From positions 21,710,824-21,774,823 of the forward strand of contig HG738138.1 in the NCBI GenBank assembly GCA_000499405.2: DNA of 64,000 nucleotides. Reading direction: 5' to 3'. The stretch is from Onchocerca volvulus (lineage: Eukaryota > Nematoda > Chromadorea > Rhabditida > Onchocercidae). Numbering within the stretch: position 1 is the first letter of the stretch; each line of letters opens with the position of its first letter. Below are positions 50,801 through 58,784 of this stretch, piece by piece. The position numbers and the translations under genes are program-made. The notes beneath the pieces were generated by a model that searched no databases, was not told the origin of the DNA, and saw only the letters and a list, made by a program, of their open reading frames with translations.

Positions 50801-53205
50801 TTGAAAAGTGAATGAATTCTTGCAATAATAGAAAGGAAGAAAATATGTAGTAAAATTCAATAAAAATCAAATCAAATTTGTTCGACAAGAGGGAATAAAT
50901 TTTAAAATTTTCGAAATCTTCTTATGCTACACTGCATTCTTAATGAAGAGATTTAGCTCGATGCTCTTGACAAAAGCGGATTTTCAATTTCATTCATTCA
51001 ATTCTAAAATTGGAAAGAGGCTTGTAATTTACATGCTTAAAATGATCGATTATATTTCCAATCTCTGAGTATATAATTTTTAAACTCAAGATAGTTGGAA
51101 AAATTAACCATAATTTAAAAAATTATTTTGATTTCACGACATAAACATGTAAAGAAAAAAAAAATCGGATGTAATAGGCAGAACAGAAAATCATAGGAAG
51201 AAATGAAATAGAGAATTAGAAAAAGTTCGAATGTCAAAAAAAAAAAAAAAAATTGAAATAGGAAATAACATATTTCACATATTCATAGAAATACGATTAA
51301 CATCCTACAAATGAACTAAGATTTTATCGACAAAATGGGAGATAGAATGTAAAAATGACCAACTAGAAATGTGACAAATCATTTCTATTTATAAAAATTG
51401 ATGTTTCTTTCCTATTTACTGATCTATTTTTACCTTTAGACGACATAAATATGTAAACAAAGAATGTAAAAAAAGATGAAAGACGCCGATTTGCAAGATT
51501 TTTCATGAAATCACCTTTCATGATAGCTGTTATTTACAATTTCAAAACTTGATCCAAATTCATGTTTCAGTCTCAATTTAAATAATTCGTAATGTTGTAA
51601 AAGTTGCAAAGTATCTTCCAGGTTAACAAGGAATTTAGAATATTACAGTAAGCTAAAATATACATAGTTGAATAAACGGATCACATTCAGATTTCTATTT
51701 TCGACATTCTCTGACGAAACGATGTTTGAGTAAGTTAAAATTTAGGCATATTACAAGAAATCAGGACTTGTGATTATAATATGATAAAATAACTCATACG
51801 ACATTCAGGTATGATAAATTCAGGTTATGGGTATGATAAATTTATGACAGGTCTGATAAATTAATTCATACAATAATTATAATCAAAGTTTTAATTAGAG
51901 AGAAGAAAATGAATAATTAAAAGAATGTACGTAGCAACAAGAGTTCAAGAGAAAATAATTTCAGCAACTTAAATTCTATGTGGCTGGTCTTTGCATTTCT
52001 GGATTGACTTTGATCCTTACTGAATTAGAATTGAACTTTCACCTTTCAAATATTGAAAGTAACCGTTGCGGGAATGTGAAATATCGAAATTTAAATGGCT
52101 GAAATGCCTGCTAAAAAACGAAAAATCTTAATGAAATGAGAAAATATACCGATGAAACTGATTGGAGTGAATGAATCGACATTTAACTCTGCAGCAATCG
52201 AGCGAATCGATTCATAGCTCGATCTATAATACATTGATTCATTCATTTGATTGAAATTTAATTTGACTTTTTGAACTTTAAAATTCAATAACGCAGAGAA
52301 CTTTTCCCAAGCTAATTCTGTTCAACTTGCTGCTTCATTCATTAAAATAGTAATTTTAAAAGAATATTTTACGAGTGATAAACGTTTGGATATGTTAGAA
52401 TGCATCATTAGTTGCATCTAAGGTACGGCAAATATATTTGATAAATTGGCATAAGTAAATGAACTAAAAGTAAGTTAATTATTAATAATTAATTGATCAA
52501 AACATTTGGAATTAGATAGATGAAAAATTAGACCGTATATCATTTTCTCCTGTTCTAATAAATTGAAATTGAATGAAGCCAAGTTTTCGTAACGATAAAA
52601 TTGTATTAATTCAATTGGAGTATGATCAATCCTTCGCTAAAGTTTTCGATTTATTTGATTTACTTAATCCAAGGTACTTTTTTGAATGTAAACATATGTT
52701 TTTTTAAACATTTCATTCAATTACCATAAGATAATTGAACTTTTTTTTAAATTTCAATGCATACTAATGCTAGCCGTTTTTGAATTTTTGTGTTAATTAC
52801 CAAACTATTTTGATATTACATTAAAACAAGTTAGTGATTCATGATGAAGTAAAAACATTCTGGATAAAGTAAGTAAATAAAAACAAGTAAGTTTTTCTTT
52901 AAAAATAAGAAAAAGGACGGAAAATGATAACAAAAGAATAGACGTTCGTATATCAAAGATATTCAAGATCTCCAATTTGTGGCAAAATTTAAAATCGGAA
53001 AAACGAGTTATCTGATCAGAAAACTCAAAGAAAAAAAGAAAAAGATTGGATGCATTTTCAAAAATCGCGTGATTTTCTAGAATTTGGAAAAAATTTTTTC
53101 GAAATAAGAAGGAATTTATATAAGACCTTACTTGTGATGATCGTTTTGTGTTTCATCAGCGCAGTCTATTACAAATGATGAATTACGAGCAGTAGCAGCT
53201 TTCAT
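15204..53205 (-). CDS. rin-1: RIN/Sprint-type Ras effector and Rab5 GEF (SH2-VPS9-RA), 31 exons, 1633 aa
   Basis: Member of the RIN family, which binds active Ras through a C-terminal RA domain and activates Rab5 through a VPS9 domain at endosomes and receptor tyrosine kinases; the C. elegans and Drosophila members act in cell migration and guidance. Exons (minus, 5' to 3'): 53205-53132, 52223-52150, 42202-42045, 41725-41624, 41054-40935, 40694-40536, 40251-40061, 39365-39274, 31240-31040, 30769-30508, 30351-30107, 29655-29436, 28398-28282, 28009-27844, 27501-27296, 21939-21821, 21011-20860, 20226-20109, 19816-19643, 19305-19120, 18797-18681, 18416-18263, 18144-18018, 17869-17703, 17592-17505, 17245-17074, 16897-16761, 16587-16368, 16078-15867, 15789-15581, 15366-15204. 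Every junction is GT/AG and in phase (4902 nt). SH2 at about residues 206-303, VPS9 within about 1325-1500, RA about 1535-1610; the middle (about 330-1200) is Ser/Asn-rich and low in recognisable domains. Exon 29 has two in-frame donors six bases apart (an SVT or S ending). Exons 1-2 are the least certain because they lie 10 kb upstream and exon 2 has a weak acceptor (TATTATAG), but their phases fit exactly. Confidence 0.93.
15867..17592 (-). other. rin-1: Exons encoding the RIN homology region and VPS9 (Rab5 GEF) domain
   Basis: Exons 17592-17505, 17245-17074, 16897-16761, 16587-16368 and 16078-15867. The first contains LSQKENTVFGATLRRFIECT, the RIN-type lead-in to the GEF module. The VPS9 core includes LRKMQHHYSPLKKLENLLR, then LPPADELVRWLVYLLART with the Asp, and YMWELLPKQLL followed by GDSSYYLITLFSAIDVLK with the Tyr. 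An Asp and a Tyr in these two places are the Rab-binding catalytic pair known from Rabex-5. Both are present, so GEF activity is predicted. Confidence 0.9.
26552..26600. repeat. Perfect hairpin, 21-bp arms and 7-nt loop, in rin-1 intron 15
   Basis: Arm CATTCAATGTTGCAGAAATG plus T (26552-26572), loop CGTCTGC, and its exact reverse complement (26580-26600). Outside the arms TGTCA-type sequence recurs on both sides, so the stem may extend imperfectly to about 26542-26607. The size is that of a small-RNA precursor stem, but either strand could be the source and nothing identifies a known microRNA seed. Confidence 0.7.
26784..26827. repeat. Short degenerate 10-12-bp repeat (ATGACCCANA)
   Basis: Four units: two with TGACCC, two with TAACCC, followed by CA/AA. 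Not a telomeric repeat; a small slippage array. Confidence 0.6.
32145..32181 (-). CDS. Possible alternative first exon or 24-nt microexon of rin-1
   Basis: On the minus strand an ATG at 32179-32181 opens 12 codons (MENPDYEASAEH) plus one base, ending at a GT donor in exactly the phase required by the next rin-1 exon (31240-31040). If used as a first exon it would start a rin-1 isoform without the SH2 domain. The same stretch also contains an internal CCAG acceptor at 32169-32170 that would make 32168-32145 a 24-nt in-frame cassette between exons 8 and 9; the sequence before that AG is not T-rich, so the first-exon reading is preferred. Short and unsupported by homology. Confidence 0.35.
32290..32530 (+). 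pseudogene. Fragment of a bacterial BI-1/YccA-family membrane protein gene, probable Wolbachia insert
   Basis: The plus strand encodes about 70 codons matching the middle of bacterial Bax-inhibitor-1 (BI-1/YccA) proteins: ARAFFIASVMFGSMALYSS, then TTRKDLTSTGSFLITGI, TASIVNPFLGS and HFAISFISVIIFTIM. The motif set Y-x-x-TT-(K/R)-(K/R)-DLT followed by GSFL and SIVN-x-FLGS is characteristic of alphaproteobacterial members and differs from nematode BI-1/lifeguard proteins. There is no start, no full-length frame (families run about 230 aa), an apparent frame break just upstream (near 32292-32297), and a quick stop at 32528-32530. It lies inside the 8-kb rin-1 intron between exons 8 and 9, antisense to rin-1. 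Base composition is visibly less A+T-rich than its flanks. The Wolbachia source is inferred from the filarial context; the family match is what is seen. Confidence 0.75.
33331..33373. repeat. Hairpin with 14-bp perfect arms
   Basis: ATTACTTTTGTTAT (33331-33344) and ATAACAAAAGTAAT (33360-33373) with an AT-rich loop that is itself partly self-complementary. In the rin-1 8-kb intron. AT-rich palindromes of this length can arise by chance or slippage in such DNA. Confidence 0.55.
37325..37350. repeat. (AT)n microsatellite
   Basis: About 12 AT units after an A-rich run. Confidence 0.9.
38446..38476. repeat. (AT)n microsatellite
   Basis: About 15 uninterrupted AT units. Confidence 0.95.
38947..39010. 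repeat. Local direct repeat
   Basis: GGATATTTATTAGAAGCAGT occurs at 38947-38966 and 38991-39010, with a shorter copy (GATATTAGAAGCAG) between at 38967-38980. Recent local duplication in an intron. Confidence 0.85.
39274..40694 (-). other. rin-1: Exons encoding the SH2 domain of rin-1
   Basis: Three consecutive exons (40694-40536, 40251-40061, 39365-39274) encode an SH2 fold. It begins with HPIWYLQHIGRSAASHLL, typical of the alpha-A entry of RIN SH2 domains, followed by the beta-B strand AFIVRSSS, whose Arg (residue 234) is the phosphotyrosine-binding Arg of SH2 domains. Then come HYLIES, a beta-D/E region (RIESSPYYF) and SLPLLIEHYCLNG, the usual C-terminal helix. Arg is present, so phosphotyrosine binding is expected rather than lost. 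Domain assignment is from motifs, not from a profile search. Confidence 0.9.
44836..44877. repeat. (CT)n tract
   Basis: About 20 CT units with one CCCT interruption. Confidence 0.95.
45707..45944. repeat. Diverged tandem duplication, about 100-bp copies
   Basis: Copy 1 at about 45707-45813 and copy 2 at about 45846-45944 share, in order, ATCAACAA, CAATAATAAT, CGAAC, AAACCACAA, AAAGAT, ATGGAAGCTTT, TGAAT and ATCAAATAATG. Copies differ at roughly one base in six with small indels. Intronic; function unknown. Confidence 0.75.
47850..48040. repeat. 26-bp minisatellite, about 7 copies
   Basis: Unit GATATTTACTCAGCAAATAA followed by G and a few purines. Copies start near 47850, 47876, 47902, 47928, 47952, 47978 and 48004, with a truncated one at about 48029. 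Alternation of CTCAACAA and CTCAGCAA between copies suggests growth by doubling. Confidence 0.9.
50431..50463. repeat. (CT)n/(CCCT)n tract
   Basis: CT dinucleotides interrupted by CCCT units, followed by CGTCC. Confidence 0.9.
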
Positions 53206-53261
53206 CGAGTAATTTAAAATTTTGTTGCCTGATCAGTACTGATTAATAATTCTCACAACCT
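53206..53261 (-). promoter_or_regulatory. 5' UTR and candidate spliced-leader acceptor of rin-1
   Basis: A strong acceptor (TTTTCTTCAATTTCCAG on the minus strand, AG at 53260-53261) lies 54 nt upstream of the first rin-1 ATG at 53203-53205. No coding exon was found between here and 56.5 kb, so the site may receive a spliced leader or a distant non-coding exon. Confidence 0.5.
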
Positions 53262-56200
53262 GGAAATTGAAGAAAAGTACATATTTTCAAATATAGCTAT
53301 TATCGAAGGCTTAAAATTTATAAAACTATGAAATTGTGAGAAAACTAAAAAACTTAAATGCAAAATAAAATCTCATGGAAATACATTTGTCTTGAAAAAC
53401 TTTAAGCTGGAGGAATGCTATGAACACAGTTAAGTTCTTCTGAAACGCTTTTTTTTGTTTTTTGCTTTGGGAAATTTTAATTTTCATTAGAAATTAATGC
53501 TTGCCTTGGAAACATTTTTGAAAACTTGAATTCTTAATTAGAGTTGGCCTTCGGAAAGTTGTGTGAAATGTTGCTCTTTTTGATAATGCATGAATGAATT
53601 CTTTTTGCGTTTGTTTCAGTAAGTATTAGCGAAATTCAAACGGTTCAAGGTAGATATCTAATCAATGATGAGTAATGTATTACAATCTGTGGTATTCTGC
53701 AATAATTCAACAAGTTTTCTTCTCCATAAATGTTCAGCTTCTTTCATGATTGTTTGGATTTGTTAGATGACGATTACCTTTGCCAAGGTTAACAATAATT
53801 TGCTACTGTTCAATGTCCTGAAGGACAAATAATTCTATCATGCTCTGTCTACATTCAGTTGTCGAAATAATTATTAGAAACTAATTAATGACTTTACTTA
53901 CGTCATTGTATATGCTAACCATAACCGGTATTTAAAATACTTCTTCCCTGCTTCAATCAAGATAAATATCAGCCAAACAGAGGTTGAACGCATAAATAAA
54001 TGATGCAAAAATTCTCAACAAAAGTTTAAAACTTTTTGTTAGTTAACACAAAAAGTAGTCAATTATTATGGTCTTGATATCTTACAAACTATTCTTATAA
54101 GTTCATAGATGCGGTTCTTTAGCCTAGTTAGCCTAATTAGGCTAAAGAACTAATTCTATGAACGCATAAAATTTGTTTTTCATTAACTTGAAATACAATG
54201 TTATGTAATCACTTCGTCATATCAGTACTTGATGCAAAAGTTATACCTCAAGTCGAAATGTCGCGCACAATTTAAACAAAAACAGAAGAGTTTATAAAAT
54301 GCAGTAAATGTTGTGAGTGAACAAAAGGCATTTCATGCTACCATTTGATAATATCACACATTAATTTTATCATTTCAACTCTTAATGAAGTATATGAATT
54401 AAGGAATTGAATTGTCTAGATTAAGTAAAAAGTACTATAACCCTAAATTACTTATGATGAAGCGAAATCACCCCAAAATTTTGCAAAGTCATCTCAAAAG
54501 TGAAAGTCAGAAAAAGTTGCAGAGTCGGGAAAAATGAAGTGGCAGCGATTCATGCATGCTTTTAAAACCAAGTTGAATCATTTAAACGTTTCTATCTCCA
54601 AGACTCCTGCTATCCTATTGAATTTTCTATCGAATTTGTCATTTATACACGCCGATATGTAAAGCGAATAGATACACAAATAGGCACAAATATGAATAGT
54701 CATAGTTTTATCTACAAATGTCCGATTTTGTTGGACTTTCTCTCCGTACATCGTTTAACAGCTATTGAACAGAAGAGACAATATGTAATATATATTTCAG
54801 CACTGTTATCAGACCCACACGATAGATACTACACATTGTCATGAATGGATGACATTAACACCAAAAAGTTGAAATGATGGGAATCATTCCGATTCCTGCT
54901 AGAAAGTTTGTTTACGGGAATAATTCCAATTAACATAGTATTCTTTGACTGTGTCAAACAACTTCAGCATCTCATTAATTAAGGCTACTATATTAGCAAA
55001 ATGCCATTGAAGATGAGTGGAAAGCGTAGTTTACCTAAAATTGTTAGGAGGGAAAGAGTTGGCAAATACTCAATGGTTAGCAATTGAAGAAATGGATCGA
55101 ACTTCGGCCATTGTAAAACGAACAGTTGTGGATTGCCAGAATTTTTGCAATATTTCAATTTCCCGAAACAGCAGTCACTCGTCACTTTGATTCTGTTGTG
55201 ATATTACAATGCCGGTAATCTCTTCCATCTTCAATGTCGGTGATTATTTTACAAATCTATCGAAGAAATAATTTTTGCGAAAAGTTAAAAGGTTTGCTTG
55301 AAAATTCAACAGCTTGAAAGTCCATTCGTTTAAATTCGAAGAAAAAAAAAAGATATCGTGAGAAATTACCGCAGTAGCTACAGCGGTTATTACTGCATTT
55401 CATTTTCAATTAAACGAAAAAAGTTTTGCACTAAAATAAAGAAACGATGTTTTTGATAATGTTTGATAAGGAATAAAATATATTTATGACAATACTCAGG
55501 GCAGTTTTAAAAATCTCCAGTGGCTTTTATCTAACTTTCTTCATTAAATTAAAATTTGAAAATGACGCTTTTAGACAAGCATCTTGTATTCATTTCTTTT
55601 CTTTGAAGATATCGTTTCACTATGTTTTTAACACTGCCGAACGGACATAAATAGAAAAATCAAAAAATTATTTTTTATTGTTTCAAGAGATTTGACAAAT
55701 ACATTAAGCTAAGTTGATAATTAGTGATAAAGCACTGATTCGAGTACATTCGTTTATGCAAATATAGAATGATAAATAGCTGATATAATAAATAAAGCAA
55801 CTCTATTTAACTGTACAATATTGCAAAAGAATACGCTTGCAAAGATTATGACAGTAAGTAAATTCGAAAAAATTTTAAGGCACTAAAATGCGTCTAAATT
55901 CTTTGCAGCAAATATAAGAGATAATTAAAAATTCATCGAAAAATATGATTCATAATAGTGAACAATTTTATAGAAGCTATGAATCAGGCCGAATTTTCGA
56001 GGATTTTTTGGCCTTCTTTGAAAAAATCGATATAACCGTAAACAATATCAATTCATCTGCTGAGAGACGAGAAAAAAAGTCTAATATTTTGGCCTTAATT
56101 ATAATTTACACTATAAATGCGAATAATCGAAAGAATAAAACTTGTTTGCAGGAAGGATATGGAGGTGCAGAATGGCACGATTCCAAAGATTTTACGAATA

Positions 56201-56559
56201 AAGATACGTAATGTAATCGCTACGTTCATTACACCTGTCATTGTCTGTTTTGTGAATTTATCAAAATTTAATAACGGCTAAATTATTTGAAAAAGTAATT
56301 TAGGTCACCTCTTTCTTGTGAAAGTAAAATCTGATTTAAATTATGATTTGAAATGAAATATGATTGAGAAAAAATAGATTCTTTATGAGCAAAAAACAAA
56401 GGCCAAGTGAATTGCAACGTCAATTTTGATCGCAAATAGAAAAGAATTTTCAAGTTTAAAAATAATAAGTGACAAAATTATTTCATAGCTTAGCCATTGT
56501 TGACAATTCGACGATTTCCATGTTTCTGTATAAGTATGAATTTCTATATTCTTTAAACT
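53262..56559. other. Upstream region of rin-1, no supported gene
   Basis: Between rin-1 exon 1 and the end of the membrane-protein gene. Contains the 63-nt hairpin (54101-54163). An open frame of 88 codons at 55945-56211 on the plus strand matches no family and has no fitting partner exons. Probably holds the rin-1 promoter. Confidence 0.5.
54101..54163. repeat. 63-nt hairpin, 26-nt arms with one internal bulge
   Basis: Arms 54101-54126 and 54138-54163 pair over 9 bp (GTTCATAGA), a 4-nt mismatch block, then 13 bp (GTTCTTTAGCCTA), with an 11-nt loop. Within it TTAGCCTAATTAGGCTAA (54128-54145) is an alternative perfect palindrome. Lies about 0.85 kb upstream of rin-1 exon 1. Precursor-microRNA-like size, but could equally be a short palindromic element. 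Confidence 0.65.
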
Positions 56560-58681
56560 TCAATATTCCGGACGTTCAACCGCATTTTTCAGTGTATGCC
56601 TGCAAGAACAATGCATTTGTAATAACAATATATTCGCTATATTAATTCATTTATTTCCATAAATTCAAATTTCATGTAGCTTTATTTCTAGAAAATTACA
56701 AATAAAAATAATAAAATCAAAACTTACTGTATTGGATAAGGATTGGCAACAGTTTGCCATGCCAATTGATCTTCAAATTGCCAGTAACCTTGCCTAATCT
56801 GAAATATTCACAACTTGATTTTTAAATAAAAATTGAAAAATTTAGTGAAATTTGGGTGATTTCATAGAAATGTATATCCGAACTGCACATTCATAAATGA
56901 CAATGCAAGGTTGCCTGGGAAAAGTTCATAAAATTCTAAAGAAAGTTTACAGCGCCATCAAAAGTTTTTTTTCCAATCTATAATTTTTCCTGATGAATTC
57001 TTCCGATTAGAATCCCAGGCATGAAATCTACTTCATTTCCTTTATCAAAAATTGTTTTTTTCATTTAAATAAAGATAAATATCTTCAATACATTTTTGCA
57101 GTATTTTGAAAGATTTTCATAAAATCTCATATTTCTTCATCTGATGCCAAACATACCTCCGGTATTGGTTCCTTATAGGCGCTTTCAAACAATGCTATTT
57201 CATCAGGACTTGGACCTTTTTCTTCGTTCGTTATAACTCTCGTGCTAAACATAAATAGTAAAAGAGGAATTAAAATTTGAATTTATTATGAAAATGTATA
57301 GAAATGCATGAATTGAGTACATAATCGAAATAAATATTATCATAGCATGGAGAATAGTGTGCATCTGAAGCTCAAGTATAGAATCGTATGAAATAGAGAA
57401 TTTAATCTTTCAAAATTGAACACTTACGGTGCATCGCTAACACCGCCAATGCCTTCTTCGTCGAGCAGATGAGCCGCCCAACCACAATGGAGCATTGATA
57501 AACCCACAATAATTAGTAGTAATGCAAGCGGTAATAAAGCAGCTGCGCTGCAAGTTTTTTACTTTTTCTTCACTTTAAAATTCTCTGCTTTGTAGCGATG
57601 AACTTCTTTTTGACCTTTCACTCCACCAAACTGAGGACTTCTTTCAAATGCGCAATTGTTAACCCACACGGAAAAAGACTCAATGGATCTAAGGATGTAA
57701 GATAAGGACTTTTCTAAGGTTCATAGATATGCAAAGTTAGGGGCTCTTATTCGAATCTATGTGGTTGATAAGTGTCACCCGAAATTATGCATACTTCAAA
57801 CTCATGCCTTTTGATGACTGAATAGAATTCAAAATCTAAATATTCGTTCATTAATATTTTATATCATCAAATTTATCCAGCGCAATTTATTTGTTATGTA
57901 AATGAAGAGTCCTAAAGTTTAACCCTAAACTTCAAGCAATCACTTTTTTAATGCCAAAATCGAACTGCAGACTTATATAAATACAAAGCCTAAGCAGTTT
58001 TTCCTGAAGACTAGCATAATAAGTATTTTTCGGAAGGTTGGCATCTTGCTACTGCGCAGTCGTCAGGAAATACATTATGTTCATTGATCAGATACTGAAC
58101 AACTTTGCAGATTTTTCTTCTTGATATATTTAAATTTTTGATAGCATTGTGCTTCGACGGTTTTAAAACCAAGTTGCTACGATGGACAGTTATCAGACTT
58201 ATCAGTTCGCTGACTTGACTATCAGTTGTGTCCTAACAGACACAATCAAATAGCAATCTCGAAAGTAAACTAACATAGCATAGCATTCAACAGCAATACA
58301 GGTAAGTAATAAACCAAGTAAAATCATCACACCAACTGCAAATAGTATCGCCCCCATGATAACTACACATCTCCTGCAATATGATAGTGATAAATATCAA
58401 TATCAATGAGAAGAATTTTAATTTTAAACTTGATTGGAATATTTTTATATTTAAAAACTTTGACAAACATCTGTTTATGCTTGAACTTTTTTCAAGTAAT
58501 TTTTTTGAACTGCAATTCATCGAGTGAATTTTTTTTATGTTCACAAAAACGATTTCTCTGAAATGTTTCGAAAGAGCATGTTTACTAACCTTGCTGGCCA
58601 TACGCCAGCATATACAGGTATGCATGGATAGCAAAATATTGGGCATTTTCGTCGTAGGTACCATGGTTCATATTGAGACAT
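56560..58681 (-). CDS. Small two-pass membrane protein with Cys-rich N-terminus, unknown family, 6 exons, 169 aa
   Basis: Exons (minus): 58681-58590, 58373-58275, 57547-57428, 57244-57157, 56798-56728, 56599-56560 (stop TGA 56560-56562). All GT/AG, all phases consistent (510 nt). Residues 1-32 are basic and Cys/Pro-rich (RRKCPIFCYPCIPVY), resembling a juxtamembrane Cys cluster that could be palmitoylated. Two hydrophobic segments follow: about 33-54 (VVIMGAILFAVGVMILLGLL) and about 63-85 (IAAALLPLALLLIIVGLSML), separated by a short loop with Cys. The C-terminal half is polar and acidic (HLLDEEGIGGVSD, KGPSPDEIALFE, then GYWQFEDQLAW), ending NAVERPEY. No signal-peptide cleavage site is obvious. 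I do not recognise the family; it could be a nematode-restricted protein. The start is supported by an acceptor-like AG two bases upstream. Its promoter side contains an inverted FOXO-type motif pair. Confidence 0.85.
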
Positions 58682-58683
58682 TC

Positions 58684-58685
58684 CT
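58684..58685 (-). promoter_or_regulatory. Candidate spliced-leader acceptor of the membrane-protein gene
   Basis: Minus-strand sequence AAAAATTCATAG ends in AG two bases before the ATG at 58679-58681. With no upstream exon visible, this fits an SL trans-splice acceptor with an extremely short 5' UTR. Weaker polypyrimidine tract than at the other two genes. Confidence 0.35.
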
Positions 58686-58711
58686 ATGAATTTTTAGAAT
58701 TTAATTTATTC

Positions 58712-58784
58712 TGTAAACAATTTCATGAACGACATCTTGCAAAGAACAAAGATCATCAATAGATCATTCATGAAATTGTTTACA
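58712..58784. promoter_or_regulatory. Perfect 18-bp inverted repeat containing two FOXO-type sites
   Basis: TGTAAACAATTTCATGAA at 58712-58729 is repeated in perfect inverted form at 58767-58784, with a 37-bp spacer. Each arm holds GTAAACAA (58713-58720, and as TTGTTTAC at 58776-58783), which equals the FOXO/DAF-16 binding element. The pair lies 32-102 bp upstream of the start codon of the 169 aa membrane-protein gene. A regulatory role is inference; the repeat itself is seen. Confidence 0.6.

Larger units (their letters stand above)
42203..52149. other. rin-1 intron 2 (about 10 kb)
   Basis: No exon of rin-1 could be fitted here. Holds a 26-bp minisatellite (47850-48040), a diverged duplication (45707-45944), weak repeats at 43.1-43.65 kb, (CT)n tracts at 44836-44877 and 50431-50463, and a purine-rich block at 46.86-47.34 kb with a 78-codon open frame on the plus strand that matches nothing I know. 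Its size suggests that shorter rin-1 transcripts start downstream of it. Confidence 0.55.

Noticed and set aside
55945..56211. 88-codon plus-strand frame
   Set aside because: No recognised domain and AT-rich codon content like the flanking non-coding DNA.
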